Origin: Candidatus Gastranaerophilales bacterium
GTDB lineage: Bacteria; Cyanobacteriota; Vampirovibrionia; Gastranaerophilales; Gastranaerophilaceae
Reading direction: 5' to 3'
DNA length: 64,000 nt
Assembly: GCA_017461425.1 (NCBI GenBank)
Contig: JAFTXY010000004.1
Location: forward strand, 1 to 64,000
Under the pieces are notes generated by a model. The model searched no databases and was not told the DNA's origin. It saw only the letters and a program-made list of their open reading frames with translations. Position numbers and translations under genes: made by a program. Shown here piece by piece: positions 45,701 through 53,050 of this stretch. The stretch's first letter is position 1. The number at the start of each line of letters is the position of its first letter.

Positions 45701-45788
45701 TAAAGAACAAAACTTTGAACCAACGCCTTGTAAAACTTCTTGCGAACATTGCCCATATAAAAATGTGCTTTGCGATATGAATAAGTAG
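42708..45788 (+). CDS. UvrD/Rep-type helicase fused to RecB/Cas4-like nuclease
   Basis: This 1026-residue protein probably processes DNA ends for recombination repair, like an AddAB or RecBCD system in one chain. The superfamily 1 helicase motifs are present: Walker A G-P-G-T-G-K-T (33-39), T-Y-S-R-A-G-A-D-E motif Ia, Walker B D-E-Y-Q-D-T (270-275), G-D-D-K-Q-I motif III and Q-S-S-K-G-L-E-Y motif V. The C-terminal 250 residues form a PD-(D/E)XK domain with G-L-P-D-R-V and I-Y-D-Y-K-T-G. Cysteines at 781, 1012, 1015 and 1022 are placed like the iron-sulphur ligands of AddB/Cas4. The ATG is at 42708, with a weak TTGGAG upstream. Confidence 0.9.
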   Translation: MAADKLGEILDSLNDEQKLCVKNLDGKFLVLAGPGTGKTYTVIKRLQAMILQGVKPERILCMTYSRAGADEMKKRVLEELDENNNNVEIHTFHSFCNKLIGEYSDEFNVPASIQLIPDSIKRALIKECIDEISDAVHYKSEKANKYSSFDSIKDGIAYLKRYRILDKEACQLEENIKSDSEWLPAIDALEYERDNEPKKRKNYEANIEKIEIKIAKIRELYRFFNLYREKMELGGYIDYDDMINYILEKFESDPSFTQNISNQYDYIIVDEYQDTNRSQNELIFHLVDNSMKGNVFVVGDDKQIINASQGARIDSIQAFWDKYKDEIKSPIKFIENRRSTQTILDVAKTVAEQNTELLDKEINLKAVNDEVTAKENKVRLNIYYDEASQALDIVKEIDELINSSSCPVDEKTKEKDYSQIAILSTSNDELAYYAEQLHNRNIPYELKEGKSIFAIKSSMILYYYLQTLVNPDLNSDKLFRLLLLPPFNIAAESFNLLQEENSKHKNFILAMKEIIKKEEAPNDIKKFIETYEYLRNTMLSGETVYRIVAQCASKTGILDFFFNFETNKLENTLALKRLLDEAYTYSTQFKKVNLEDFVEYLDMLQNDKIDLKIEKDSIKMNAIQLTTYQSSKGLEYEYVYMPSLKSSKWESCSRPIIKPPVPLSKEDERDEATWKTYKLADKINKMYVGMTRAKHTLRLSYVGTSAEDGHSALLKVQEIPEKLLEINNYCEEKNEPQIYNWANALTIKEYDYVRDFKSNIDSAISEIKYYSPSLINPYLKCPRMFFFDKILGLSSPNFSIPDSMNFGLAVHKACENAVEYAIKNKTFYDSETFVKDVECQIDKFAFSSLNQREQYKTIAQTSIKEFFEKDLSLADIDAVYNIEQDIIADFEGVQFKGLPDRVNLVDGKFRIYDYKTGRAKTKKEICLTDSNDEKLGIHEDYYIQMGLYKYFLEKTKGIEVEETTFLFPQEYDKSCTIYYSKEDMELVLDKYRKAIKGIKEQNFEPTPCKTSCEHCPYKNVLCDMNK

Positions 45789-45974
45789 TGAAGATTCTTT
45801 GGTATACTTGCATTGGTTTCCTTTTAATTGAATTTTATTATTAAAAGCATATTGTTAGTTTGTTTCGTTTGCAATAAATTCAATTTATTACATATTGTTA
45901 AAATTTAGTTTGCTTAATAGCAAAGCTTTTTTATTACGAGTATTGTAGTTTTAATAAAAGAATGCGAGGGTGTT

Positions 45975-47510
45975 ATGATACAAAAAATTGGTTCTAATTT
46001 TAGCAATATTCGTGTAGCAAAAGTTCAACACAATAAAAATTTTGCACAAACTGTTCCTATGAAGCAATTAGGGATGGATACAATAAGTTTTGGAAATATT
46101 GAAAAAACATCTGACGTTGAAGAAAACAAACCTCGTATAATTGCAATGCCACAAGAAAGATTTCGTGTTCCAGATGATTATCGCTTATCAAATGGCGTTG
46201 TAAGGGATAATGATGCATTAGGCGGAAGACCATTATGGACTCCAAATTCCGTTGAACATGTAATAGCTGCTACTCCAAAATTTAATCCCCAAAAACACAA
46301 AGGTTTGTATCCATTGCAATTAAAAACAGGTTCAAATACATATAGAGTTGGAATGTATGATCCTGCGCATACAGAAGTATATACATATGAAAATAGAGGC
46401 TATTTGTATGTTAATAATTTTGGACATGTAACTAAATTTGATAATAATGTAGATGAATTTTCTCCAGATGTATTTTTGGGAACACCTGCAAAACAAGTAA
46501 TAGAAGATTTTAGGCATCATGATACTCTTGTAGATACAAAAGTTATTAGCGCACTAATCAGAGATGGAAGAATGAGTGAAATTATGGAATGTGTCGCTGA
46601 TGGTGAACATGATTATATTATCGATTCATTAAAAGCTTTAGGTTTTAATGAAAAAGGCGAATATGATAGAGATTTAAAAATTAATATTGCTACAACTCCA
46701 AGTTTTCATTACGATAGAAAAATTGAAGAAATTGATAGACAAATGCAATCAGAAATAAATGATGCTCCATCAAGAGCGGAATACTGGCAACCATCAGGAA
46801 GTGACAGAGCATTTAATTTCTTTGTAACTCTTGGCGTTTCAGAAATTGTTAGAGCAGTTAAGAAAAATTCAGATAAAAATAGATATATAACAGAAGCGCA
46901 AAATAAGGCTCAAAAGGCAAAAACTCAATTGAATGAAGCATATGCAAAACATCAAACTCAAACTACTGACAAATTGAAAAGAGCCGAACAAGCTGTTGCT
47001 GATTTTCAAATCTTAAAAGCCAAAAAAGCGCAAACCCAAAAAGAAGTTAGAAGTATCTTTTCAAATTTCTCAATAAAATCTGCACATATGCCATATAGTA
47101 TTGGTTTTGTTGGTGAAAATAATGTTTTAGCAAAAGAATTTGCAAAAAATGTTGCAGAAGAATTAGGTGTAGAATTATATGTAGCAAAATATTCTGTAAG
47201 CCATGAGGATGTTATTAGTGATATAAAAAATCAAATTTCCAGATTGGCAAGATATGGAACTGGTGAAAAAAGAACAATTTTATATATAGAAAATATTGAT
47301 GCTTTGCTTGATTGTAGATTATCTAGTGAAGAGCAAATGCAAAAAATGCGAGAATTTCTTGATGTAGCAAGAACAAGTTTTACTATAATGTATGATACAA
47401 AAGACTTTGAAAAATTACATGAAGAATTATCTTTATCAAGCAAGAGTCATCACAGAGTAGATATACCTGCAACTTTTGAAGAAGCTAATTTTGCAAAAAG
47501 ATTAAGATAA
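45975..47510 (+). CDS. Leader-bearing protein with degenerate AAA+ domain (paralogue 1)
   Basis: This 511-residue protein starts with a non-Sec leader (M-I-Q-K-I-G ... I-S-F-G-N, motif at 37-41). A conserved region of about 200 residues follows, with K-F-N-P-x-x-H-K-G-L and G-Y-L-Y-V, then a coiled coil (about 290-345). The C-terminal 140 residues look like an AAA+ core: G-F-V-G-E-N-N at 377-383 sits where a P-loop would be but has no GKT/S, and I-L-Y-I-E-N-I-D at 435-442 replaces the Walker B I-D-E. ATP hydrolysis is therefore unlikely. GAGGGTG precedes the ATG. A near-copy follows at 47606. Confidence 0.72.
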   Translation: MIQKIGSNFSNIRVAKVQHNKNFAQTVPMKQLGMDTISFGNIEKTSDVEENKPRIIAMPQERFRVPDDYRLSNGVVRDNDALGGRPLWTPNSVEHVIAATPKFNPQKHKGLYPLQLKTGSNTYRVGMYDPAHTEVYTYENRGYLYVNNFGHVTKFDNNVDEFSPDVFLGTPAKQVIEDFRHHDTLVDTKVISALIRDGRMSEIMECVADGEHDYIIDSLKALGFNEKGEYDRDLKINIATTPSFHYDRKIEEIDRQMQSEINDAPSRAEYWQPSGSDRAFNFFVTLGVSEIVRAVKKNSDKNRYITEAQNKAQKAKTQLNEAYAKHQTQTTDKLKRAEQAVADFQILKAKKAQTQKEVRSIFSNFSIKSAHMPYSIGFVGENNVLAKEFAKNVAEELGVELYVAKYSVSHEDVISDIKNQISRLARYGTGEKRTILYIENIDALLDCRLSSEEQMQKMREFLDVARTSFTIMYDTKDFEKLHEELSLSSKSHHRVDIPATFEEANFAKRLR

Positions 47511-47605
47511 ATTGTTACAAATATTAAGCTGCAAATTCAACTAAAAGCAATTTATTCTTTTGATGAGCGTTGTTTTTCTTGAAATAACAACTATAAAGGT
47601 GTGCT

Positions 47606-49165
47606 ATGCAAAAAATTGGTTTTAATATTGCAGGATTGCAATTGAATTCTATGAAAAAAGTAAAAAAAGAAGTGCAATTAAATAATTCTAATCCTTTGAA
47701 TTATTCAAGTAAACAAATTTATTTTGGTAATCAATATAATGATATGCTCATTGATTTGAATAAAAAACCAAGCATCGCTATTCCTGAAGAAAACTTTGTT
47801 GTTCCTGAAGCTTGGAGAGTTAGAGATGGCGCAATTTTTAATAATTATGGATTTCGCACCTATCATAAAATAGCTCCAAATCAAAGTTATGAATCAAAAG
47901 ATCAATATCCAAAATTTAATCCCGAAACTCATAAAGGCTTATTTTTGTTGAAATATAAAACAGGAACTAAATTAGAAAGAACACCGGAAAGCAATATGCT
48001 TCCAGGTCCGGTTTTTGTATATGGAACTTGTGGATATCTTTATGTTGACAGATTTAATAATGTAACAAGAATTGATGTACAAACAGAGGAAATTTCTCCT
48101 AAAGCGTTTGTAGGTACTCCGGCTGGAGAAATTTTAGATGAATTTTCAAAATGTGATGATGCTACAAAAGTTAAGGCTATCGCTTCTTTAATTAGAGGCG
48201 GAAGATTGAATGAAGTTTTAAAAGCTGCAACTTCTAAAGAAGTTCCATTAATTCAAAAAGCATTCAAGCAATTAGGATTAAATGAAAATGGTAAATATGA
48301 TGAAATAATTGAATTTAATCTTGAAAAAGAAGATAAATTTGCTTATCAAGAAAAATTAGGAGATATTGATGTAATATTGCAAGATAAATTAGCTAATGCT
48401 GAAAAAGAAGCAGAAAAATATTTAAGAGCAGGCGAAGATAGAGCATTTGAAATAGTTTGTTCGCTTGGTTTTTCAGAATTATCTAGAGCAAAAGATAAAA
48501 AGGAATTTATAAAAAAATATCAACAACAAGCGCAACAACAGGCACAACAAGCAAGACGTGAGCTTTCTAAAGAATATTTAAAATATATTGATGATATGTT
48601 TTCTGAACAATATAGTGCGCAAAATGAATCTAATGATTACCAAAAATTGCAAGCAGAAAAAGCTCGATTGTTTAACACTATTAAAAGCTTCTTTGAAATA
48701 AAAACGTATAAACATTCACAAACACCACAATTAGCTCTACCTAGAACAATTGGTCTATTTGGTGAAAATTGCATTATGGCGCAACAATTTATGCAAAAAG
48801 TAGCAGATAAATTTGGTTTGAAATCAGATGTGGTTCAATATGATACAAATCATAAAAATGTTATAGCAAGATTGGCAAATTCTATATACAACGCAAATAA
48901 ACGTCTTGAAGAAAAAGGAGAAAAGACAATAATTTTCCTTGAAAATATTGATGATTTAATGGATGAAAGATTATCAAGCGAATTTGAAATTGCAAGAATG
49001 AAAAAATTATTCGCTGAGATTTCAAAAGATGAATCAATAACATTAATGTTTAATACTCAAAATATTGATGATGCTGCAGAAAAATTAGATTTAAAATCAG
49101 AAACAGATTATTGTGTTGATTTACCTGCTGATTTTAATAGAGCTAATTATAGAAATAAAAAATAA
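47606..49165 (+). CDS. Leader-bearing protein with degenerate AAA+ domain (paralogue 2)
   Basis: This 519-residue protein aligns with the preceding gene along its whole length. The leader reads M-Q-K-I-G ... I-Y-F-G-N (38-42). Shared blocks include K-F-N-P-x-x-H-K-G-L, G-Y-L-Y-V-D, G-T-P-A, S-L-I-R-G-G-R and D-R-A-F-E-I-V-x-S-L-G-F-S-E. The coiled coil is rich in Q and A. The degenerate P-loop is G-L-F-G-E-N-C at 383-389 and the Walker-B-like segment is I-I-F-L-E-N-I-D at 442-449. AAAGGTG precedes the ATG. The tandem pair arose by duplication and has since diverged considerably. A terminator follows. Confidence 0.72.
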   Translation: MQKIGFNIAGLQLNSMKKVKKEVQLNNSNPLNYSSKQIYFGNQYNDMLIDLNKKPSIAIPEENFVVPEAWRVRDGAIFNNYGFRTYHKIAPNQSYESKDQYPKFNPETHKGLFLLKYKTGTKLERTPESNMLPGPVFVYGTCGYLYVDRFNNVTRIDVQTEEISPKAFVGTPAGEILDEFSKCDDATKVKAIASLIRGGRLNEVLKAATSKEVPLIQKAFKQLGLNENGKYDEIIEFNLEKEDKFAYQEKLGDIDVILQDKLANAEKEAEKYLRAGEDRAFEIVCSLGFSELSRAKDKKEFIKKYQQQAQQQAQQARRELSKEYLKYIDDMFSEQYSAQNESNDYQKLQAEKARLFNTIKSFFEIKTYKHSQTPQLALPRTIGLFGENCIMAQQFMQKVADKFGLKSDVVQYDTNHKNVIARLANSIYNANKRLEEKGEKTIIFLENIDDLMDERLSSEFEIARMKKLFAEISKDESITLMFNTQNIDDAAEKLDLKSETDYCVDLPADFNRANYRNKK

Positions 49166-49178
49166 AAATAAAAAAGTA

Positions 49179-49204
49179 AAAAGCCCGATAAAATCGGGCT
49201 TTTT
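49179..49204. terminator. Bidirectional intrinsic terminator
   Basis: AAAAGCCCGAT (49179-49189) pairs with ATCGGGCTTTT around an AAA loop. It serves the pseudo-AAA+ gene and the small gene on the minus strand. Confidence 0.88.
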
Positions 49205-49209
49205 GGTAA

Positions 49210-49392
49210 TTAAGCTAAGATATCTAGTTTTAAACCGTCTTTTGTAAGAGAGCGAACCTCGTTACAATTGATGTTTAATTTTTCGCCTTTAGGTAAATAG
49301 TTCATAGTGTTACTATATGCCTTTGAAGGGTTTAAGGCGATTGGGTTAGATACCATAGTTTTGTTAGATATTGCTTTAAGTGGTTTTATCAC
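49210..49392 (-). CDS. 60-residue peptide with strong expression signals
   Basis: A GTG start at 49392 is preceded by AGGAGG at the ideal 5-nt spacing, one of the best ribosome binding sites in the window. The upstream promoter (TTGAAT, 16-nt spacer, TATAAT) is also good, and a terminator follows the stop. The 60-residue product is polar, rich in K, N, S and L, with no membrane segment and a C-terminus L-T-K-D-G-L-K-L-D-I-L. Its Lys/Asn/Ser-rich N-terminus recalls the leaders of the neighbouring proteins. Function unknown. Confidence 0.75.
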   Translation of the reverse strand: MIKPLKAISNKTMVSNPIALNPSKAYSNTMNYLPKGEKLNINCNEVRSLTKDGLKLDILA

Positions 49393-49397
49393 ACTAA

Positions 49398-49449
49398 CCT
49401 CCTTTGCCTATCTACAATAGTATTATACCATTTATACAAAACCATTCAA
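49398..49449 (-). promoter_or_regulatory. Promoter and ribosome binding site of the 60-residue peptide gene
   Basis: On the minus strand TTGAAT (49444-49449), a 16-nt spacer and TATAAT (49422-49427) precede AGGAGG (49398-49403). Confidence 0.65.
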
Positions 49450-49466
49450 TGTTAAATTTTGCCTAA

Positions 49467-49502
49467 TTTCAAAAGAAATTTTTTTATATTATAATCTTTA
49501 TA
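49467..49502 (+). promoter_or_regulatory. Predicted leaderless promoter of der
   Basis: A perfect TATAAT (49490-49495) lies 6 nt before the ATG, with no Shine-Dalgarno. The -35 (TTTCAA, 49467-49472) is weak at a 17-nt spacing. Confidence 0.5.
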
Positions 49503-50824
49503 TGAAAGAAAAAGTAATCGCAGTAATAGGTAGACCTAATGTTGGCAAATCGACATTGGTTAATAGAATAGCAGGCAAAAGACTATCAATTGTTGATGAT
49601 ATGCCGAATATCACACGTGATAGAATTTATGTTGAAGCTAATTGGCAAGATAAAAATTTTGTATTGATTGATACTGGTGGTATCGTTGAAGGCAACGAAG
49701 ATGAATTTGTTAAAAATATCAATGCGCAAGTTGATATTGCAATTGATGAATCTGATTTAATTTTATTTATTGTAGATGCTAAAACTGGTTTAAATCCTTA
49801 TGATTATGATATTGCTAATAAATTAAGACAAGTTGAAAAAAAAGTTTTGCTTGTTGTTAATAAAGTTGATTCTAAGGCTCAAGTTGATTTAGCAAATGAA
49901 TTCTGGGCATTGGGTTTTGAAAATATGCATTTATTATCAGCTCTTCATGGTGATGGTGGAGTTGGTGATTTATTAGATATTATTACCGAAGATATTCAAG
50001 CGCAAGAACAAATAGAACAAGAAGAAAATGATGGCGTTATAAAAATTGCAATTGTTGGCAAACCAAATGCAGGAAAAAGTTCTATATTGAATAATCTTTT
50101 AAAAAAACAAAGAGCAATTGTAAGCAATGTTTCTGGTACAACTAGAGATACAATTGATGAAGAAGTTATCTATGAAGATAAAGTTTTTAGATTAATCGAC
50201 ACAGCAGGTATTCGCAAAAAATCCAAAGTTGATTATGGTGTTGAAATGTTTGCTGTAGATAGAGCAATAAAAGCAATCAGAAATTGCGATGTTGCTTTAT
50301 TGGTTGTTGATAGTCAAGAAGGATTATCTGATCAAGATAAAAAAATCGCAAGCATATGCGAAGAAGCAGGTTGTGGTTTAATTTTAGCATTCAATAAATG
50401 GGATTTGATTAAAAATGTTCAAACTCATAAATTTGAACAAGAAATTGAAAAAGAAGCTCCATTTTTAAATTATGCTCAAAAAATATACATTTCTGCTAAA
50501 ACTGGGCAAAGATTAAATAATATCTTTGAAGTTGCTCAAATGGTTCAAATGGAAAGAGAAAAAAGAATTTCAACAGGATTATTAAATAAAGTTATTAATG
50601 AGGCTTATAATTTAAATCCTCCAAGTTCAATTAAAGTTAAAACTTTAAGGGTTTATTATTCTACTCAAGCAAAAAATAATCCTCCAACATTTGTTATTTT
50701 TATAAACAACAAAGATTTAATCCAAGATCATTACAAAAGATATTTGTCTAAAAAATTAAGAGAAAATTTTGGCTTTAAAGGGACACCAATAGTTGTTTCT
50801 TATAGGCAAAAAGGAGATAAGTAG
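49502..50824 (+). CDS. der: GTPase Der (EngA), ribosome assembly factor
   Basis: This protein with two G domains is needed for 50S subunit maturation. The 440-residue length is typical. The first G domain has G-R-P-N-V-G-K-S near 10-17, D-T-G-G and N-K-V-D; the second has G-K-P-N-A-G-K-S near 186-193, D-T-A-G-I and N-K-W-D. The KH-like C-terminal domain follows (about 355-440). Its stop overlaps the GTG start of plsY by one base, so both are made from one message. Confidence 0.97.
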   Translation: MKEKVIAVIGRPNVGKSTLVNRIAGKRLSIVDDMPNITRDRIYVEANWQDKNFVLIDTGGIVEGNEDEFVKNINAQVDIAIDESDLILFIVDAKTGLNPYDYDIANKLRQVEKKVLLVVNKVDSKAQVDLANEFWALGFENMHLLSALHGDGGVGDLLDIITEDIQAQEQIEQEENDGVIKIAIVGKPNAGKSSILNNLLKKQRAIVSNVSGTTRDTIDEEVIYEDKVFRLIDTAGIRKKSKVDYGVEMFAVDRAIKAIRNCDVALLVVDSQEGLSDQDKKIASICEEAGCGLILAFNKWDLIKNVQTHKFEQEIEKEAPFLNYAQKIYISAKTGQRLNNIFEVAQMVQMEREKRISTGLLNKVINEAYNLNPPSSIKVKTLRVYYSTQAKNNPPTFVIFINNKDLIQDHYKRYLSKKLRENFGFKGTPIVVSYRQKGDK

Positions 50825-51420
50825 TGGAATTAGTATATATTTTAATAGTTGCTACAATAGCATATTTAATTGGTTCGATTTCAACTGGATATTTGATTGT
50901 AAAAATTAAAACAGGGCAAGATATAAGAGAAGTTGGTTCAGGTTCAACTGGCGCAACTAATGTTAAAAGAGTTTTAGGTAAAAAATGGTTTTTTATTGTG
51001 CTTCTGTTAGATGCAATAAAAGGCGCTTTGCCTGTAGTTTTAGTTAAAATGTTTTTGCCAGATGTATATGGAATTTATGCTGTTGTTGCTGCCGTTATGG
51101 TTATTGTTGGACATTCAAAACCAATCTTTTTACAATTTAAAGGCGGAAAATCTGTTGCATCTGGTGTAGGAACAATTTTAGCTCTTAATCCAATAGTCGG
51201 CGCATTAATTGCTGTTGTATGGGCAATAATTACTTATGTTTCAAAATATGTTTCTTTAGGTTCAATTATTGCATTAATTTTATCGCCAATTTTAATGTTT
51301 GTATTTAAAAATCCAATAGGATACGTTGTCTATTGTTTAATTGCAGCAATCTATATAGTTTATTTACATAGAGAAAATATAAAAAGATTATTAAAAGGCG
51401 AAGAAAATAAAGTTAGATAA
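50824..51420 (+). CDS. plsY: Glycerol-3-phosphate acyltransferase PlsY
   Basis: This inner-membrane enzyme transfers an acyl group from acyl-phosphate to glycerol 3-phosphate. The 198-residue protein has five or more membrane helices and the three PlsY motifs: G-S-I-S-T-G-Y near 17, G-S-G-S-T-G-A-T-N near 38-46, and G-H-S-K-P-I-F-L-Q-F-K-G-G-K near 98-111. The start is GTG, coupled to der. Its substrate is made by GpsA (3653). A hairpin terminator begins right after the stop. Confidence 0.95.
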   Translation: MELVYILIVATIAYLIGSISTGYLIVKIKTGQDIREVGSGSTGATNVKRVLGKKWFFIVLLLDAIKGALPVVLVKMFLPDVYGIYAVVAAVMVIVGHSKPIFLQFKGGKSVASGVGTILALNPIVGALIAVVWAIITYVSKYVSLGSIIALILSPILMFVFKNPIGYVVYCLIAAIYIVYLHRENIKRLLKGEENKVR

Positions 51421-51448
51421 AAAAAGAGGCATTTGCCTCTTTTTTTTA
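51421..51448. terminator. Bidirectional intrinsic terminator
   Basis: AAAAAGAGGC (51421-51430) pairs with GCCTCTTTTT around an ATTT loop, followed by more T. It separates plsY from the convergent secreted-protein gene. Confidence 0.9.
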
Positions 51449-51907
51449 TTTTGCGCTTAAAAATGTTTGAACATTTGTTGTCATAATTTCTTCTTTGATT
51501 TTCCAAGTATCACCTGATTTTGTAAAGATAAAATATGCAGGTAAACCAGTTTTATCATTTCTTGGAACTCTTATAGTAGAAATTTTATAGTCGTTTCCTG
51601 TTTTTTCTATTTTTCTATTGTTGTATGCGTTTTTATAACCAACAAGTTTTGCAAGCCCTGAATGTCCTTCTAATTCTTTTAAATATCTATCAAAAGGAAT
51701 TAAAATAGATCTTTGACCGCCTTGTTTTTTGTTTACAATGCGGACAATTCTTGCATTATCAACATAATATTTTGGAATATTAGTTGAATATGAGTTTGCA
51801 TCTTTTACATATTTATCAAAAGTTGCTAAAACATCTTCTTTATCACCCGCAAAAGCAGATAATGTTAAACATGAGATTGATAACACTGTTAAAAATAATT
51901 TCTTCAT
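51446..51907 (-). CDS. Secreted NTF2/SnoaL-like small protein
   Basis: This 153-residue protein has a Sec signal peptide (1-20, ending A-F-A). The mature 130 residues have the helix-then-curved-sheet pattern of NTF2-like proteins: an initial helix F-D-K-Y-V-K-D-A, a tyrosine-rich segment, and the ending W-K-I-K-E-E-I-M-T typical of DUF4440/SnoaL-like folds. It is probably periplasmic; the ligand is unknown. AAAGGA lies before the ATG. Confidence 0.7.
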   Translation of the reverse strand: MKKLFLTVLSISCLTLSAFAGDKEDVLATFDKYVKDANSYSTNIPKYYVDNARIVRIVNKKQGGQRSILIPFDRYLKELEGHSGLAKLVGYKNAYNNRKIEKTGNDYKISTIRVPRNDKTGLPAYFIFTKSGDTWKIKEEIMTTNVQTFLSAK

Positions 51908-52000
51908 TGTTCCATCCTTTTTGTTTCTCGTATTAATTTTACAATAAATTCAACAAAAATGTATCAAGATGCAATTTAACTTAAAATTTCTTAAATAAAA

Positions 52001-52017
52001 AGACCCTTATGGGGTCT
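52001..52017 (-). terminator. Intrinsic terminator of the sigma-factor gene
   Basis: On the minus strand, AGACCC and GGGTCT flank a 5-nt loop and are followed by TTTTTATTT. The sigma-factor stop codon lies inside the hairpin. Confidence 0.75.
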
Positions 52018-52924
52018 ATGTTAAATACTCTTTTAGGTATTGAGTTTCTTGTGAATTTCTTAGTTTTCTTAATCCCTCCATTTCTATTTGTCTTATTCTT
52101 TCTTTTGAAAAACCTAAAATATTCCCCAATTCTTCTAATGTTTTTATTTTTCTATTGTTTAATCCAAATCGATTTAAAATTATAAATCGTTCTCTTTCGT
52201 TTAATATATCTAGAGCGCATTTTATATCCTTTTTGAAATCTAATTTTTCAATTCTTTGATTTGGAGAATTTTCAATATTATCTGCAATATAATCTTCTAG
52301 GGTTAAATCTTGCGCTATTGGTGTTGTGAAGCTTACTGGCTCTTTTATTATTGCTTCTTTTATTAATTTGATTTTTTTCTCTGTAGTTTTAAGATATTTT
52401 GCAAGCTCTAAATTATTAGGCTCTCTTCCTAAATCGACACTTAGTTTTATGATTGCCTTTTTAAGGTTTCTTATTTTATCGCTCATATGAACAGGAATTC
52501 TAATTGCTCTTGAGTTATTTGCAATTGCTCTTATTATTGTTTGTTTAATCCACCAAGTTGCATAAGTTGAAAATTTAAATCCTTTTTTATAATCAAATCT
52601 GCTTGCAGCTTTAATTAACCCCAATGACCCTTCTTGAACCAAATCCATAAATAGAATTCCTTGTCCTGTATATTTTTTTGCTATTGAAATTACAAGCCTT
52701 AAATTCGATTGAATCAATTTTTTCTTAGCAATGATTGATTGATTCTTATTCCCTTCTTTTATTTTTTTCCCAATTTCTAGTTCCTGATTTTTATCAAGAA
52801 GTTTTATTTTGCTCACATCTTTTAAATACATTTGCAAAACTTCATCCTTATTTGTCACGCAATTAAAGGTTTTTATTTCTTCTTTTTCTTCTTGTAAAAA
52901 ATCAAAATTGTTTTCTAACGTCAT
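52016..52924 (-). CDS. RNA polymerase sigma-70 family factor (group 2, cyanobacterial type)
   Basis: This 302-residue factor recognises promoters for core RNA polymerase. It contains region 1.2 (Y-L-K-D-V-S near 33), a full region 2 ([11 protein letters not shown] and [11 protein letters not shown] near 93-130), region 3, and region 4 with [19 protein letters not shown] near 263-281. It lacks the long region 1.1 and insert of a primary RpoD, so it is probably an alternative or group 2 factor. It is divergent from the M16 protease gene; the 126-nt region between the two start codons holds both promoters. Confidence 0.9.
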   Translation of the reverse strand: MTLENNFDFLQEEKEEIKTFNCVTNKDEVLQMYLKDVSKIKLLDKNQELEIGKKIKEGNKNQSIIAKKKLIQSNLRLVISIAKKYTGQGILFMDLVQEGSLGLIKAASRFDYKKGFKFSTYATWWIKQTIIRAIANNSRAIRIPVHMSDKIRNLKKAIIKLSVDLGREPNNLELAKYLKTTEKKIKLIKEAIIKEPVSFTTPIAQDLTLEDYIADNIENSPNQRIEKLDFKKDIKCALDILNERERFIILNRFGLNNRKIKTLEELGNILGFSKERIRQIEMEGLRKLRNSQETQYLKEYLT

Positions 52925-53050
52925 ACCTCAACTCCTTTTTTAATACTGACGAAATATTTTGTTTTTTGTTCCAAAATTAATAATTTGATTAGGATGACAA
53001 CATTTTTCATAGATGATAAAATTTTATTAGTATTAATTTGGGGATTTATA

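Noticed and set aside
45908-45936. Terminator behind the helicase gene
   Set aside because: The stem is only 6 bp (TTTGCT with AGCAAA) and lies 120 nt after the stop; too weak to list.
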